Shown piece after piece: positions 23,832 to 38,212 of a stretch of DNA of 64,000 bases (position 1 is the stretch's first letter; the number at the start of each line of letters is the position of its first letter). Below the pieces are notes generated by a model. It was given only the letters and a program-made list of their open reading frames with translations. It had not been told where the DNA came from and made no database searches. The stretch covers positions 171,001 through 235,000 of the forward strand of contig JAFMOC010000320.1 in NCBI GenBank assembly GCA_019802505.1, in the 5' to 3' direction. The stretch is from Corydoras sp. C115 (lineage: Eukaryota; Chordata; Actinopteri; Siluriformes; Callichthyidae). Made by a program: the position numbers and the translations under genes.

Positions 23832-23960
23832 TATGAGACCATGTTTGTCAAATCAATGCAGCAGGTTCATTCATCCATCAATTAAACAATTAAACAGTAG
23901 AATACAGTGCAGATACTGTGATCAGAACTTCAGGAGGGTGAAGAGAAGATCCCGTTGGTT
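23032..23960 (+). pseudogene. Partial tandem duplicate of tmem43 last exon and 3' flank
   Basis: 23032 onward repeats 22456 onward: the codons for LVAALIGALALLPVVIARA, the stop-proximal region, the 3' UTR, the GT tract and the sequence up to gaagagaagatccc (22990-23020 in the first copy, 23940-23955 here). The repeat has a ~15-bp deletion over the basic tail, so the original stop is lost, and it lacks a splice acceptor. An S1 SINE at 23347-23685 is present only in this copy. Confidence 0.9.
23347..23685 (+). mobile_element. S1 SINE inside the tmem43 tail duplicate
   Basis: It is absent from the corresponding point of the first copy (about 22770), so it inserted after the tandem duplication. 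Confidence 0.9.
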
Positions 23961-24103
23961 CGCAGTGTTGTGAATCCCGTCATAAAACCTGATTATAATA
24001 CAAACACCACCTGAAACGCTCATAAAGCAAACTATTGACTAAAAAATGTCATCAGTTCACATGAACGAGCAGATGTTCCCAGCAAAGTGAATTTCATGCC
24101 AAC

Positions 24104-24109
24104 AATAAA
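24104..24109 (+). terminator. Possible tmem43 polyadenylation signal
   Basis: An AATAAA hexamer in an A/T-rich context downstream of both 3' UTR copies. The real cleavage site could instead lie within the first copy; no transcript evidence is available. Confidence 0.3.
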
Positions 24110-24196
24110 CTTTTTTTAACCAAAACCAAAGTGAACAAGCTCAAGTTGTTAAGATGTGCAAACTACAATACAATAACATTGAGTTAATTGTATTAA

Positions 24197-24536
24197 GGCA
24201 CGGTGGCTTAGTGGTTGGCATGTTCTCCTCTCAGCGTTAGGGATTCCCGGTTCGAATCCTCATCTGGGTGGAGTTTCCATGTTCTCCCCGTGTCTGTGTG
24301 GGTTTCCTCCGGGTTCTCCAGTTTCCTCCCACAGTCCAAAAACATGGATCGAGTTAATTGAATTCTCAAAATTGCCCCATATAGAGTGTGTCTGTGTGAG
24401 TGAGTGTGTGCCCAGCGATGGATTGGCACCCTGTCCTGGGTCTATCTGCCCAGCGCCCGAGACGTTCTCCCCTGGATGGGCATGGGGAACCCCACCGCGA
24501 CCCTAATAGAGGATAAAGCGGAAGATAATGAATGGA
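24197..24536 (+). mobile_element. S1 SINE, sense, full length
   Basis: Flanked by the direct repeat taattgtattaa. Confidence 0.9.
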
Positions 24537-24572
24537 TGAATAATTGTATTAATGTCAGGAAAAAAATCAGAA

Positions 24573-25008
24573 GATGGACTTTGTAGTTCTACAATTCCAG
24601 ACTGTAGTCCATCTGTTTGTGTTCTACAGTACATACTGTGTACGTCCCCTTCACTCTATAGTAAAATAGTAGCACCACAGAGCAGGGGTTATTGGGTGGG
24701 TGCATTATTCCTATCCCAGCAGTGTCACTGAGGTGGAGAAATGAAAGTCCAGCAGCACTGCTGCACTAAAACCCCCTCACCACATCAGTGTCACTGCAGA
24801 ACTGACAAGAAACAATCCACCACCCAAATGATACCTGTTCTGTGATGCTCCTGACCAACAGAGAACACAGAACCAACAGGGGACTAACAACAACACAGAA
24901 CACAGATGGACTACAGTCTGGAATTGTAGAACTACAAAGTCCATCTATATGATAAGTGGAGGAAACAGATGATGGAGCAAGAAGGGGGCGTGTCCAAACT
25001 TTTAACTG
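24573..25008. mobile_element. Complete fold-back (MITE-like) element
   Basis: Perfect 43-bp inverted arms lie at 24573-24615 and 24903-24945 (both begin, in their own sense, gatggactttgtagttctac). Each arm is itself an imperfect hairpin (gatggact to agtccatc). The interior mirrors itself around the acccaaatgatacctgttc region. A tail with gtccaaacttttaactgata follows. No coding capacity. Confidence 0.8.
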
Positions 25009-25025
25009 ATACCCTATGACAGCAG

Positions 25026-25370
25026 GCAGCATGGTGGCTTAGTGTTTAGCATGTTCTCCTCTCAGCGCTAGGGATTCCCGGTTCGAATCCCCATCTGGGT
25101 TTCCATGTTCTCCCCGTGTCCGCGTGGGTTTCCTCCGGGTTCTCCGGTTTCCTCCCACAGTCCAAAAAACATGGATCAAGTCAATTGAATTCTCCAAATT
25201 GACCCATATAGAGTGTGTCTGTGTGAGTGAGTGTGTGCCCAGTGATAGATTGACACCCTGTCCTGGGTCTATCTGCCCAGCGCCCGAAACGTTCTCCCCT
25301 GGATGGGCATGGGGAACCCCCCCCACGACCCTAATAGAGGATAAAGCGGAAGATAATGGATGGATGACAC
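25026..25370 (+). mobile_element. S1 SINE, sense
   Basis: Near full length, with a small deletion around the ggtttccatg junction and a C-run before cacgaccc. Confidence 0.85.
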
Positions 25371-25439
25371 CAATGTTGTTTATTATTCTTAATGTCATGG
25401 TTATTATGAGCTTAAGGCTCATATTTCAAAATATATGAA

Positions 25440-25870
25440 GTAAGATTCCAGAATGAGGACAGATGAATACCTCTACTGTAAGATTTAATACAGCGCCCAT
25501 CCTGCAGTGACGCGCAACTTCCTTCCTCTTTGAGGTTCAAAGCTGAAAGCATTTGGAAACAGATGAGCATCATTTCCAGCAGCACATGACGTGTCCTTCC
25601 ACAGGGTTGCTTAAGAGACGAGAATCTCCTCCCTGCAGCCGTCCGTTTAGTAACCTTCAGCTAAAACATAATCACCCCTGCTGTAATCATCCAATAGGAG
25701 GCGCTCACCTGATTGAATTATTGAATCATTTTATGAAAAATGTCCTAATTAGCAGCAGGTGGTCAGGCACAAAAACTCACACAGCGAGGACCAAGAATCA
25801 CCTGCTGCTAATTAGAATGTTTTAATTAAAGCTTAATTCAGCTCAGAGAAGCTGAAGGTGCAAACCGGAT
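25440..25870. other. Repeat-poor intergenic segment with a 17-bp homeobox/E-box palindrome
   Basis: Unlike its surroundings, this stretch holds no SINE. It contains ctaattagcagcaggtg at 25745-25761 and its exact inverse at 25799-25815, separated by 37 bp. Each arm combines TAATTA with CAGGTG. It lies between the 3' ends of tmem43 and rhoa. A regulatory function is inference. Confidence 0.5.
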
Positions 25871-25873
25871 CCT

Positions 25874-26575
25874 CGGGCAGCACGGTGGCTTAGTGTTGGC
25901 ATGTTCTCCTCTCAGCTCTAGGGATTCCCGGTTCGAATCCCAATCTGGGTGGAGTTTTCATGTTCTCCCCGTGTCTGCGTGGGTTTCCTCCGGGTTCTCC
26001 GGTTTCCTCCCACAGTCCAAAAACATGGATCAAGTCAATTGAATTATCCGAATTGCCCCATATAGAGTGTTTGTTTGAGTGAGTGTGTGTCCAGCGATAG
26101 ATTGGTGTCCTGTCCTGGGTGAATCTGCCCAGCGCCCGAAACGTTCTCCCCTGGATGGGCATGGATGAAGGATCCTCTGAGAAAAAAAGCTAAATCATCA
26201 CTACGTATAATAACAAAAGATTAAATCCAGTAATAAGGTGGTGGCGTGGGCGGCACGGTGGCTTAGTGGTTAGCACGTTCTCCTCTCAGCTCTAGGGATT
26301 CCTGGTTCGAATCCCAATCTGGGTGGAGTTTCCATGTTCTCCCCGTGTCCATGTGGGTTTCTTCTGGGTTCCTCCCACAGTCCAAAAACTTGGATCAAGT
26401 CAATTGAGTTCTCCAAATTGTGTGTGTGTGTGAGTGAGTGTGTGCCCAGTGATAGATTGGTGTCCTGTCCTGGGTGTATCTGCCCAGCGCCCGAAACGTT
26501 CTCCCCTGGATGGGCATGGGGAACCCCACCGTGACCCTAATATAGGATAAAGCGGGAGATAATGGATGGATGGAT
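25874..26575 (+). mobile_element. Two sense S1 SINEs (25874-26165 and 26249-26575)
   Basis: The first is truncated just after ggatgggcatgg. The second is complete apart from small deletions. Confidence 0.85.
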
Positions 26576-26689
26576 GTTATTGTTACTCCGGGGGTCTGAG
26601 AGTAACACGGGTTGCATCCTCTGTATGTTCATACAATAAAGACTTTCATCATAAACGAAAAAAATAAAACAACGGATCCAGAATGTGGT

Positions 26690-27251
26690 TTCTAAAAATT
26701 CTTTTTAATACACAAAGATACCAAATTACATTTGTCTGAAAGGAAAGAAACCCCCCAACCCTTCAAAAAAAAGTTCAAGTCTTGTTCAAGCGTATGCAGT
26801 CCAGAAAAAACACGAAGCTCATGTCTTTTCTGTATTGCACGTTGGTCCTGATCATCTTTTTTCTCATCTTCATTGCATATTTTGAATCTGCATGGGCCGC
26901 CGGTCCCAGATCGCTCCGCCGCTCGGCCGGCTCGTCTAATAAAGACACCTGGAACCTCTGCCACTGGCAGCCTGATATTACTGTTGGCCCAGTAGGAGTA
27001 AATATGGCATATTGAACAATAATGTGTACGTTAAAGGTACAATAGAACACACTTGCCTCATCTGCCTCTTTAAATACTGACACAAACAAAAACTTCCATA
27101 ACTACCCATTACTGGTTTCCCTTAAAGGAGATACAATATTAAAAAAAGCGGGATTGACCAATGAACAGTCATTTTAGGCAGATAAAAGGGGTTTCATGGG
27201 TGAAGCCTATTTATGGCCCCGCCCACCCCTGATAATGAGAGTCCTGATTGT
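26690..27251 (-). other. rhoa 3' UTR
   Basis: Repeat-free sequence downstream of the rhoa stop. An ATTAAA hexamer (minus strand, 26709-26704) may be the poly(A) signal. Short frames seen here on either strand have no recognisable homology and are treated as UTR. Confidence 0.5.
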
Positions 27252-30672
<3,421 letters not shown>

Positions 30673-30733
30673 CTCTACGGAACATGCACAGAATTCCATT
30701 AAACCCCATTTGTTTATAAAATGTGTTCAGTTG

Positions 30734-31675
30734 GTCAGTTGCAACGTGGAACCCTTTACACCTAGAGGATTTTTTAAGTACTTGGCTTTGTAGCTGCTAT
30801 GACATCTATGACCTTTCTTCGAGGTGTCATCAATTCTACGTCTATGGTCACTGTCCAAGCACCGCAGCTACGACGATTTCTGATGGACTGGTGGTGTTGC
30901 AGTCCTGCAGGATGGCCTTACTGGACTTATATAGTTTTTCCAACATGAATATAGACACCTGATCACTACACAATCTGCACATCGCTGTCCTACAGTGTTG
31001 ATGCTACCAGGCCGCTCAAGGAGGATGAGTCCCCCACTAAGCCTTGGTCCTCCCTAGGGGTGTCTTCAACTAAGGATTTTCATAGTCGAATCTGATTCGT
31101 CAGATTTTCCCCATAGTCGACTGATAGTCGAATCAGTTAAAATTTCACCACAAGATGGCGCTATAAGCGTGGTTTTTAAAAAACATTTAAAAAAATATTT
31201 TACTTGTTTTTCTGCTCATTTGGAATGTGCAACTAACTGCAGGGGGAGCTTTATTAATGTGTGGCCTATTGTTAAAGCGCACACATCATTAAAAAAAAAA
31301 ATATTAACAGAAATTAGGATGATTTTATTTGACAAAAGGCTATATATATAATGAAAACAAAGACATTTCATGTAAAAACTAATGCTTAGCAGCAGCCATG
31401 GGCGCCCCCATGTGGTCAAAATGGTACATTCGACTATGAGGTTCATAGTCGACTACGGTTCTCCGAATCGAATCGTCGAATCAGCGAATATTGCAGCTCA
31501 CCTCTAGTCCTCCCAAGGATTCTTCCCAAAAAAACAACAACTTATCAAGAAGTTTTGTCTAGCCACTGTCACTTCGGCTTGCTCTTTGGGGGTTCAGCCT
31601 TTCAACACTGTAAAACTGCTTTGTGACAATGTACTATTGTAAAAAGCTATATAAATAAATTACTTGAACTCACTT
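30734..31675 (+). mobile_element. Unclassified interspersed repeat, split by a hAT MITE
   Basis: It contains ccgctcaaggaggatgagtc, ttcggcttgctctttggggg and the 3' end gctatataaataaattac. Relatives lie at 15780-16190, 40960-41155, 41776-41862 and 45157-45625. The shared 3' end suggests a retroelement, class unknown. Interrupted by 31055-31506. Confidence 0.6.
31055..31506 (+). mobile_element. hAT-type MITE, copy 1
   Basis: The termini taggggtg and cacctcta are flanked by a perfect 8-bp duplication gtcctccc (31047-31054, 31507-31514). The body carries repeated tagtcga-type motifs near both ends. Located in rhoa intron 1. Confidence 0.85.
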
Positions 31676-31995
31676 ATGCTTCAGCTTCCTCAGCACCACA
31701 TAACAACTGCTGCATCAATAAAGGTTATACAGTCCTAGTGTCCAAATCTCAGCTAAATTGCAGGTCAATGTGATTGTAGTCCAGGAATAAACACTTGATC
31801 TAATCACCTTGCCTTTATATTACTATATAACAAACCCTCTTAGGTCAGAATTAATCAAACTATATACAAATTAATATAAAAACCCTCTTGTAATAAATAA
31901 ATCAATGATCTGTATCTGAAAGAAGCCTTATCTTTGTCTATTATGTTGCCAAATTGTACTATTGTATTGAGGATGATTATTTATTTACTGATGAT

Positions 31996-32415
31996 TAGGG
32001 GTGTATTCAACTAAGGATTTTCATAGTCGAATCTGATTCATCAGATTTTCCCTATAGTCGACTGATAGTCGAATCAGTTAAAATTTCACCACAAGATGGC
32101 GCTATAAGCGTGGTTTTTAAAAAAGATTTTTTAAAATATATTTGACTTGTTTTTCTAGAGCACCGTAAACGGGATCCCCGTTCTGGACTTTTTTCCACTT
32201 CAAAGGAAAAACCTAAAAACCTAAAAGGATGATTTTATTTGACAAAAGGCTATATATATAACAAAAATAAAGACAATTCATGTAAAAAATAATGCTTAGC
32301 AGCAGCCATGGGCACCCCCATGTGGTCAAAATGGTACATTCGACTATGAGGTTCATAGTGAACTACGGTTCTCCGAATCGAATCGTCGAATCAACGAATA
32401 TTGCAGCTCACCCCT
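31996..32415 (+). mobile_element. hAT-type MITE, copy 2
   Basis: Perfect 8-bp duplication ctgatgat (31988-31995, 32416-32423). The middle carries a different segment (accgtaaacgggatccccg) replacing part of the copy 1 interior. Confidence 0.85.
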
Positions 32416-32423
32416 ACTGATGA

Positions 32424-33099
32424 TTGCATCATAAGTGAGGATTCTCTGCTTAATAGAATATCAAATTTAACGGTAACATAGTTTTCACTGATTTAACCAT
32501 TCACCAGTAATATTATAGTCATAGTATAGTAATGGTATAGTAATATACCAATAATTATTTTATGTTGTAGGTGGTAGATGGTCATTGAATTTGCTACTGT
32601 TAAAGAAATTAGACTCACAGCAGAGAGAAACACGATTTTGGTTACTTTAGCTCTAGTTAGTTTCTAATTGGGTTCAGTGTTGGTTTAACTGTTCATGATT
32701 CAGTTGGTAAATTTATTAATCACATATTAATATAATCAATATACATAGTGATTCATTCGAATAATTCATTGAAGAAACCAAAACTAACCACCGATGTTTA
32801 AATGCATGTGGCCATTGTTTCAAATTACATTACCATTATTGGGTTTGTGAGTTAAGGTTACAGTGAACGAAACGTTAAACAATCGACAATTATCCTCTTT
32901 CCCGTTTGTGGCAATACTTTAGAGGAAGGTCCTTTTTAGGTCCAGCATGACTGTGCAATCGTGTGCAAAGAATGCTCTATGAAGACACAGTTAGAGTGGG
33001 GACATCTATGAAGTCAAAAAAACTATGAACGCAAAGTTTTCATATATATATATAGATAAATTGAATTGCCATTGAATTGACAAATATTTAAATTGAACA
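32424..33099. other. rhoa intron 1, no feature recognised
   Basis: AT-rich single-copy-looking sequence between two hAT insertions. No exon or named repeat is seen. Confidence 0.5.
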
Positions 33100-34180
33100 G
33101 AGAGTTAGTATATGCCGGTATCCCAGCTTCCACAATCAGACCTCTTCAACTTATTCAAAACTCTGCAGCCCGACTTGTTTAAGCAGCCCAAGAACTCATT
33201 TCACTCCATTACTCATTTCCCTCCATTGGCTCCCTGTAGCTGCTGCATTCAGTACAAGTCACTGACTCTGATCTACAGAACCATTTCTGGATCTTCCCCC
33301 TCTTACCTTCACTCTATCTTTTCAAAATACACTCCGACTCGTTCACTTCGCTCCAGTGATGATTGCCGCCTGGCGGTTCCACCTCACTGAGGAGCTGATT
33401 CTCACTCCGTGGCGTTCACCACTGCAACATGGTGGAACGTTCTTACCAATAGGGGTGAGCTGCAATATTCGCTGATTTGACGATTCGATTCGGAGAACCG
33501 TAGTCGACTATGAACCTCATAGTCGAATGTACCATTTTGACCACATGGGGGTGCCCATGGCTGCTGCTAAGCATTAGTTTTTACATGAAATGTCTTTGTT
33601 TTCGTTATATATATAGCCTTTTGTCAAATAAAATCATCCTAATTTCTGTTAATATATTTTTTTTAATGATGTGTGCGCTTTAACAATAGGCTACACATTA
33701 ATAAAGCTCCCCCTGCAGTTAGTTGCACATTCCAAATGAGCAGAAAAACAAGTAAAATATAAAAAAAAAATCTTTTTTAAAAAACACTCTTATAGCGCCA
33801 TCTTGTGGCGAAATTTTAACTGATTCGACTATCAGTCGACTATAGGGAAAATCTGACGAATCAGAGAGACGACTATGAAAATCCTTAGTTAAAGACATCC
33901 CTACTTACCAACTCTGTCCATAAGGCAGAATCACTAAGAAGTTTTAAGAAACTACTGAAGACGGATCTCTTTAAAAAATACCAGTTGTAGAGGAAAAAAT
34001 AAAAATAAAAAAAATAAGGGGGGAGGGGCCGCAGCATTGAATAACAATCAGGTTTGATGAATTTACAGTATAGTTGGTTTTCTTCATAACTTCTGACTTG
34101 TAATGTTCTCATTTGTAAGTTGCTTTGGATTAAAGCATCTGCTAAATGACTAAATGTAATGTCTAAATGTATCTGTATAG
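33100..34180 (+). mobile_element. L2-clade LINE 3' fragment
   Basis: It encodes a reverse-transcriptase C-terminal tail: KSLTLIYRTISGSSPSYLHS, then YTPTRSLRSSDDCRLAVPPH, continuing after the hAT insertion with ESLRSFKKLLKTDLFKKY. The 3' end ttaaagcatctgctaaatga matches the tail type seen in S2 SINEs. It is truncated and frameshifted, hence dead. Confidence 0.8.
33450..33903 (-). mobile_element. hAT-type MITE, copy 3, inserted in an L2 remnant
   Basis: Inverted relative to copies 1 and 2. Perfect 8-bp duplication cttaccaa (33442-33449, 33904-33911). It splits the LINE reading frame at the TWWN...LTN region. Confidence 0.9.
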
Positions 34181-34198
34181 TATACCATAGCAACCATG

Positions 34199-34922
34199 GG
34201 GTGCGGTAGCTCAGTGGTTAGGGTGTTGGGCTAGCAATCCAAGGGCTGTGGGTTCAAATCCCAGGTCTACCAATGTTACCAAAATGGTCCGTATCTGTCT
34301 GAGCACCCTGGGTGGAGTTTCCATGTTCTCCATGGGTTTGATCACACAGTCCAAAACATGGGCTCAAGGTGAATTAAACGCTCTAAATTACCCCATATAG
34401 GCGTTTGTGTGTGTGAGTGAGACCAGCGACAGATTGATGCCCTGTCCCACATGTATCTGCCCATAACTCAATTTTGTTCTCCTCTGGATGGGCATGGGGA
34501 ACCCCCCACGACCCTAGTAGAGGATTAAGAGGAAGATAATAAACGAATGAACGAAAGAAATCTAATCACGGTGAAATGGTGGCTTAGTGATTTAGCATGT
34601 TCTCCTCTCAGCACTAGGGATTCCCGGTTCGAATCCCAATCTGGGTGGAGTTTCCACGTTCTCTCCGTGTCCTCGTGGGTTTCCTCCGGGTTCTCCGGTT
34701 TCCTCCCACAGTCCAAAAACATGGATCAAGTCAATTGAATTCTCCAAATTGCCCCATATAGAGTGTGTTTGTTTGTGTGAGTGAGTGCCCAGTGATAAGA
34801 TTGGCGCCCTGTCCTGGGTGTATCTGTCCATAACTTGAAATGTTCTTCCCTGGATGGGGATGGAGAACCCCCCCCCCCCAACCCTATTAGAGGATAAAGC
34901 GGAAGATAATGGATGGATGAAT
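34199..34922 (+). mobile_element. S2 SINE head followed by two S1 SINEs
   Basis: 34199-34298 is an S2 head (tagctcagtggttagggtgt). 34305-34556 is a headless old S1. 34566-34922 is a full S1. Confidence 0.75.
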
Positions 34923-34980
34923 ATTAATCCCGGTATAAAATCAGCTTCACCCCTAAAATAAACAGTTTACTTCACAAACA

Positions 34981-35300
34981 TTCATCCATCCATCATCTTC
35001 CACTTTATCCTCTATTACGGTCGTGAGGGGGGGGGGGGTTCCCCATGCCCATCCAGAGGAGAACGTCTCGGGCGCTGGGCAGATACACCCAGAACAGGGT
35101 ACCAATCTATCGCTGGACACACACTCACTCACTCACACTCTATATGGGGCAATTTGGAGAATTCAATTAACTTGATTCGTGATTTTTGGACTGTGGGAGG
35201 AAACCGGAGAACCCGGAGGAGACCCACGCGGACACGGGGAGAACATGGGGAAACTCCACCCAGATGCGGATTCGAACCGGGAATCCTTAGCTCTGAGGTT
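34981..35300 (-). mobile_element. S1 SINE, antisense, head-truncated
   Basis: It ends abruptly at gaatccttagctctgagg, without the antisense tRNA-like head. It contains a G11 run. Confidence 0.8.
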
Positions 35301-35566
35301 GTCTTTTTGGTATTTAAAGCCTTAAATCGGATCGTTTTGTGAGATTATTCGATGCTAAAGCCGTTAGCCTGCAGAACAAACGCTCGAGCGGTTAGCATTA
35401 GCCTGAGAAGCGGAAGTACAATCTGTTCCAGCCAAACGCTCCGTTCTTTCCTGAATAAAGCTCACTGTGAGGGGCTTGTGAGTAACGTCTTCTCGGTTAA
35501 ACCTTTAATGAACCTCCTGCTGTGAGTTTAATGAGGATTTAATTAGAACGCGGACTGTTTGTTTAC

Positions 35567-35720
35567 CTGTTCTCGGATTGCTCCTCGCGCTCTCTCAACT
35601 GTCAGCCCGAAGCAGCCCGGTCGCCAGTGCGCATGCGCGCCTCGCCTGGCCGGCCCTCTGTCCGAGATGGTGCCCTACGGACCGCGATGCGCAAAGCATT
35701 GTGGGTATTGGGAATCCTGG
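35567..35720 (-). promoter_or_regulatory. rhoa CpG-type promoter and non-coding first exon
   Basis: On the minus strand a GC-rich, CpG-rich block ends in a consensus donor (ccgagaacag then gtaaac; exon end 35567). Upstream of it are an NRF1 palindrome (tgcgcatgcgcg, about 35634) and a ZNF143-like cccacaatgctttgcg (about 35692). It lies 4.9 kb upstream of the rhoa ATG exon on the same strand, and rhoa family genes usually have a non-coding exon 1. The transcription start is not determined. Confidence 0.6.
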
Positions 35721-35894
35721 CTTTGTTATGATACATCGTTCACAATTTTTTTTAAATTTATTTGTCAGTAAAAACCCTTTCTGTTACATTTCGCCTTTAT
35801 TACGATTATTGTGTGTGTGGCAGGCATTACAGTTGGTTTACGTTGAAGAAAAAAAGATTAAAAGACATTTTTTCAAAGGGGAAGTCTATTTTAA

Positions 35895-36452
35895 AGGGGG
35901 CACGGTGGCTTAGTGGTTTAGCATGTTCTCCTCTCAGCACTAGGGATTCCCGGTTCGAATCCCAATCTGGGTGGAGTTTCCATGTTCTCCCCGTGTCCGC
36001 GTGGGTTTCCTCCGGGTTCTCCGGTTTCCTCCCACAGTCCAAAAACATGGATTCAAGGTCAACTGAATTCTCCAAATTGCCCCATATAGAGTGTGTGTGG
36101 CGGCACGGTGGCTTAGTGGTTGGCATGTTCTCCTCTCAGCACTAAGGATTCCCGGTTCGAATCCCAAACTGGGTGGAGTTTCCATGTTCTCCCCGTGTCT
36201 GCGTGGGTTTCCTCCGGGTTCTCCGGTTTCCTCCCACAGTCCAAAAACATGGATCAAGTTAATTGAGTTCTCTAAATTGCCCCATATAGAGTGTGTTTGA
36301 GTGTGTGAGTGTGTACCCAACGATGGATTGGCGGCCTGTCCTGGGTGTACCTGCCCAGCGCCCGAGACGTTCTCCCCTGGATGGGCATGGGGAACCCCAC
36401 CGCGACCCTAATAGAGGATAAAGCGGGAGATAATGAATGAATGAATGAATGA

Positions 36453-36498
<46 letters not shown>

Positions 36499-36698
36499 TG
36501 TGTGTCCAGTGATAGATTGGCGTCCTGTCCTGGATGTATATGCCCAGCGACCGAGATGTTCTCCCTTGGATGGGCATGGGGAACCCCCCCCAGTAAAGCA
36601 TAAAGCGGAAGATAATGGATGGATGGATGATTGTTCTAAAGTGCCCCATATAGAGTGTGAGTGTGTGTGAGTGTGTGTGTGTGTGTGTGTGTGAGTGT

Positions 36699-36747
<49 letters not shown>

Positions 36748-36890
36748 TGTGTGTTCAGTGATAGAACGGTGTCCTGGGTGTATCTGCCCAGCACCCGAAA
36801 CGTTCTCCCCTGGATGGGCATGGGGAACCCCCCCCCCACGACCCTAGTAGAGGATAAAGTGGAAGATAATGAATGAATGAGAGTCCCAAC
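35895..36890 (+). mobile_element. Nested S1 SINEs
   Basis: An outer S1 (35895-36097 and 36456-36633) is split by a complete inner S1 (36098-36455) inserted at its GT-rich centre. A further 5'-truncated S1 (36640-36880) with long GT/GAGT tracts follows. Confidence 0.85.
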
Positions 36891-36901
36891 TTAAAAAGAC
36901 T

Positions 36902-37166
36902 CATTCATTTATTCATAATCTTCCACTTAATCCTCTATTAGGGTCACTCTCTCTTACATACACAAACATACACTACATGGGGCAATTTAGAGAATTCAAT
37001 TGACTTTGAATCCATGCTTTTTGGACTGTGGGAGGAAACCGTAGAACCCATAGGAAACCCACGCAGACACAGGGAGAACATGGAAACTCCACCCAGACGG
37101 ATTTGAACCTGGATCTCCAGCGCTGAGAGGTGAACGTGCTGACCACTAAACCGCCGTTGCCACCCT
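36902..37166 (-). mobile_element. S1 SINE, antisense, old copy
   Basis: Internally deleted, with several mismatches. It lies just past the ora1-like stop codon. Confidence 0.75.
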
Positions 37167-37205
37167 TAAAATAAAATCAAACTTTAAATAAAAAAATACA
37201 AATCA

Positions 37206-38147
37206 TTAAGCGGTGTTTTTTTCGGTCGACTCTTCTTTTGCGTGATTTCCGCTTGCACACACCATCCTTTCCTTGATTTTTTTATTCGAGCTGATGATGA
37301 GGAAAGGACTAAAGGTAGCATAGCACGACGAGAAAAACACTCTCATGTCGGCCACCACAGCTGGAACCTGCGGCACGGTCAGCATGTAGATCCAGATAAC
37401 GTTATCGATGCCAAAGAACACGGCGTACAGTATGACGAGCATCACCACCGTCTTCGCCGCACGCATTTCCATGGAGGTACCCTGCGAGCGCCGGATGGCC
37501 CGCACCTGTCGGCTATGTCTGTGCAGGAGGAGAAGGATGTAGCCACTGGATGCCAGCATTAAGGCCACGAAGCTGAAGTCTCTGGTGGAGAGGATGGCTC
37601 CATTAACCACGTATGATAGGTTGTCACGGAAATCCACATGGCAGAAGCCTAGGTTGAGGGTGAAGGGCGGAACGGTGCCATTGCGCGGCGCGATCGTGAA
37701 GACCGCGGCAGCCGTGCAGACTACCATGTTGAGGGCCCAGAGTCCGATGAACGTGGGAATCACCAGCTGTGGAAGTTGAGCCTTAACTCTGGACAGGTGT
37801 GTGCTGACACTCGGTGCGATGGTCAGCACCTGGAAGACGCTCAGCATGCTGGTGAGGGAGACAGACAGCGCCCGTCCGATCCGGTAGGTGTAAATCACCA
37901 CTTTGCAGCCAGGGTCGTCCAGCGGGACGCGGAGGCCGAAGATAGTCATGGTCTGGGGGATACCGCGTGTCGACAGAAGGAGGAGGTTGGCAAAGGCAAG
38001 ATGAGCCATGATTCGGTCCACGGGCTGCATGCGCGGCTCAGAGAATGCAATATGGGCGTATGCGGTCAGCACCAATGCATTACCCAGAATTCCGAGCCCT
38101 GTCTGGAGGAGAAACGAGACTCCTTTGATGGTGCTGCAAAGGTCCAT
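37206..38147 (-). CDS. ora1: V1R-like olfactory receptor class A (ora1-like)
   Basis: Class A-related olfactory receptors (ORA) are the fish relatives of mammalian vomeronasal V1R receptors: seven-pass GPCRs of olfactory neurons. One coding exon, 313 aa, start MDLCSTIKGVSFLLQ. Family signatures: HLAFANLLLLSTRGIPQTM in TM2, DDPGCKVVIYTYRIGRALSV leading into TM3 with MLSVFQ, a glycosylation site NGT in the second extracellular loop, CHVDFRDNLSY, FGIDNVIWIYML at TM7 and SPFLIISSNKKIKERM at the C-terminus. The reading frame is intact. A strong acceptor (ttctttttcacag) at 38160 precedes the ATG by 12 bases, showing a spliced 5' leader. Assignment to ora1 rather than another ORA is from recollection and from the pairing with an ora2-like gene. 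Confidence 0.85.
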   Translation of the reverse strand: MDLCSTIKGVSFLLQTGLGILGNALVLTAYAHIAFSEPRMQPVDRIMAHLAFANLLLLSTRGIPQTMTIFGLRVPLDDPGCKVVIYTYRIGRALSVSLTSMLSVFQVLTIAPSVSTHLSRVKAQLPQLVIPTFIGLWALNMVVCTAAAVFTIAPRNGTVPPFTLNLGFCHVDFRDNLSYVVNGAILSTRDFSFVALMLASSGYILLLLHRHSRQVRAIRRSQGTSMEMRAAKTVVMLVILYAVFFGIDNVIWIYMLTVPQVPAVVADMRVFFSSCYATFSPFLIISSNKKIKERMVCASGNHAKEESTEKNTA

Positions 38148-38212
38148 CAAACAAGGTCTCTGTGAAAAAGAAATCATACAAATATGATAAATCAATACAT
38201 CCATCCATCCAG

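Noticed and set aside
26775..27089. Small frames on both strands next to rhoa
   Set aside because: They fall in the rhoa 3' UTR and show no family signature.
34199..34298. Possible tRNA gene (A- and B-box-like motifs)
   Set aside because: It is the head of an S2 SINE: no 3' acceptor stem closes, and related copies end in LINE-like tails. The same reasoning excludes the S1 and S3 heads.
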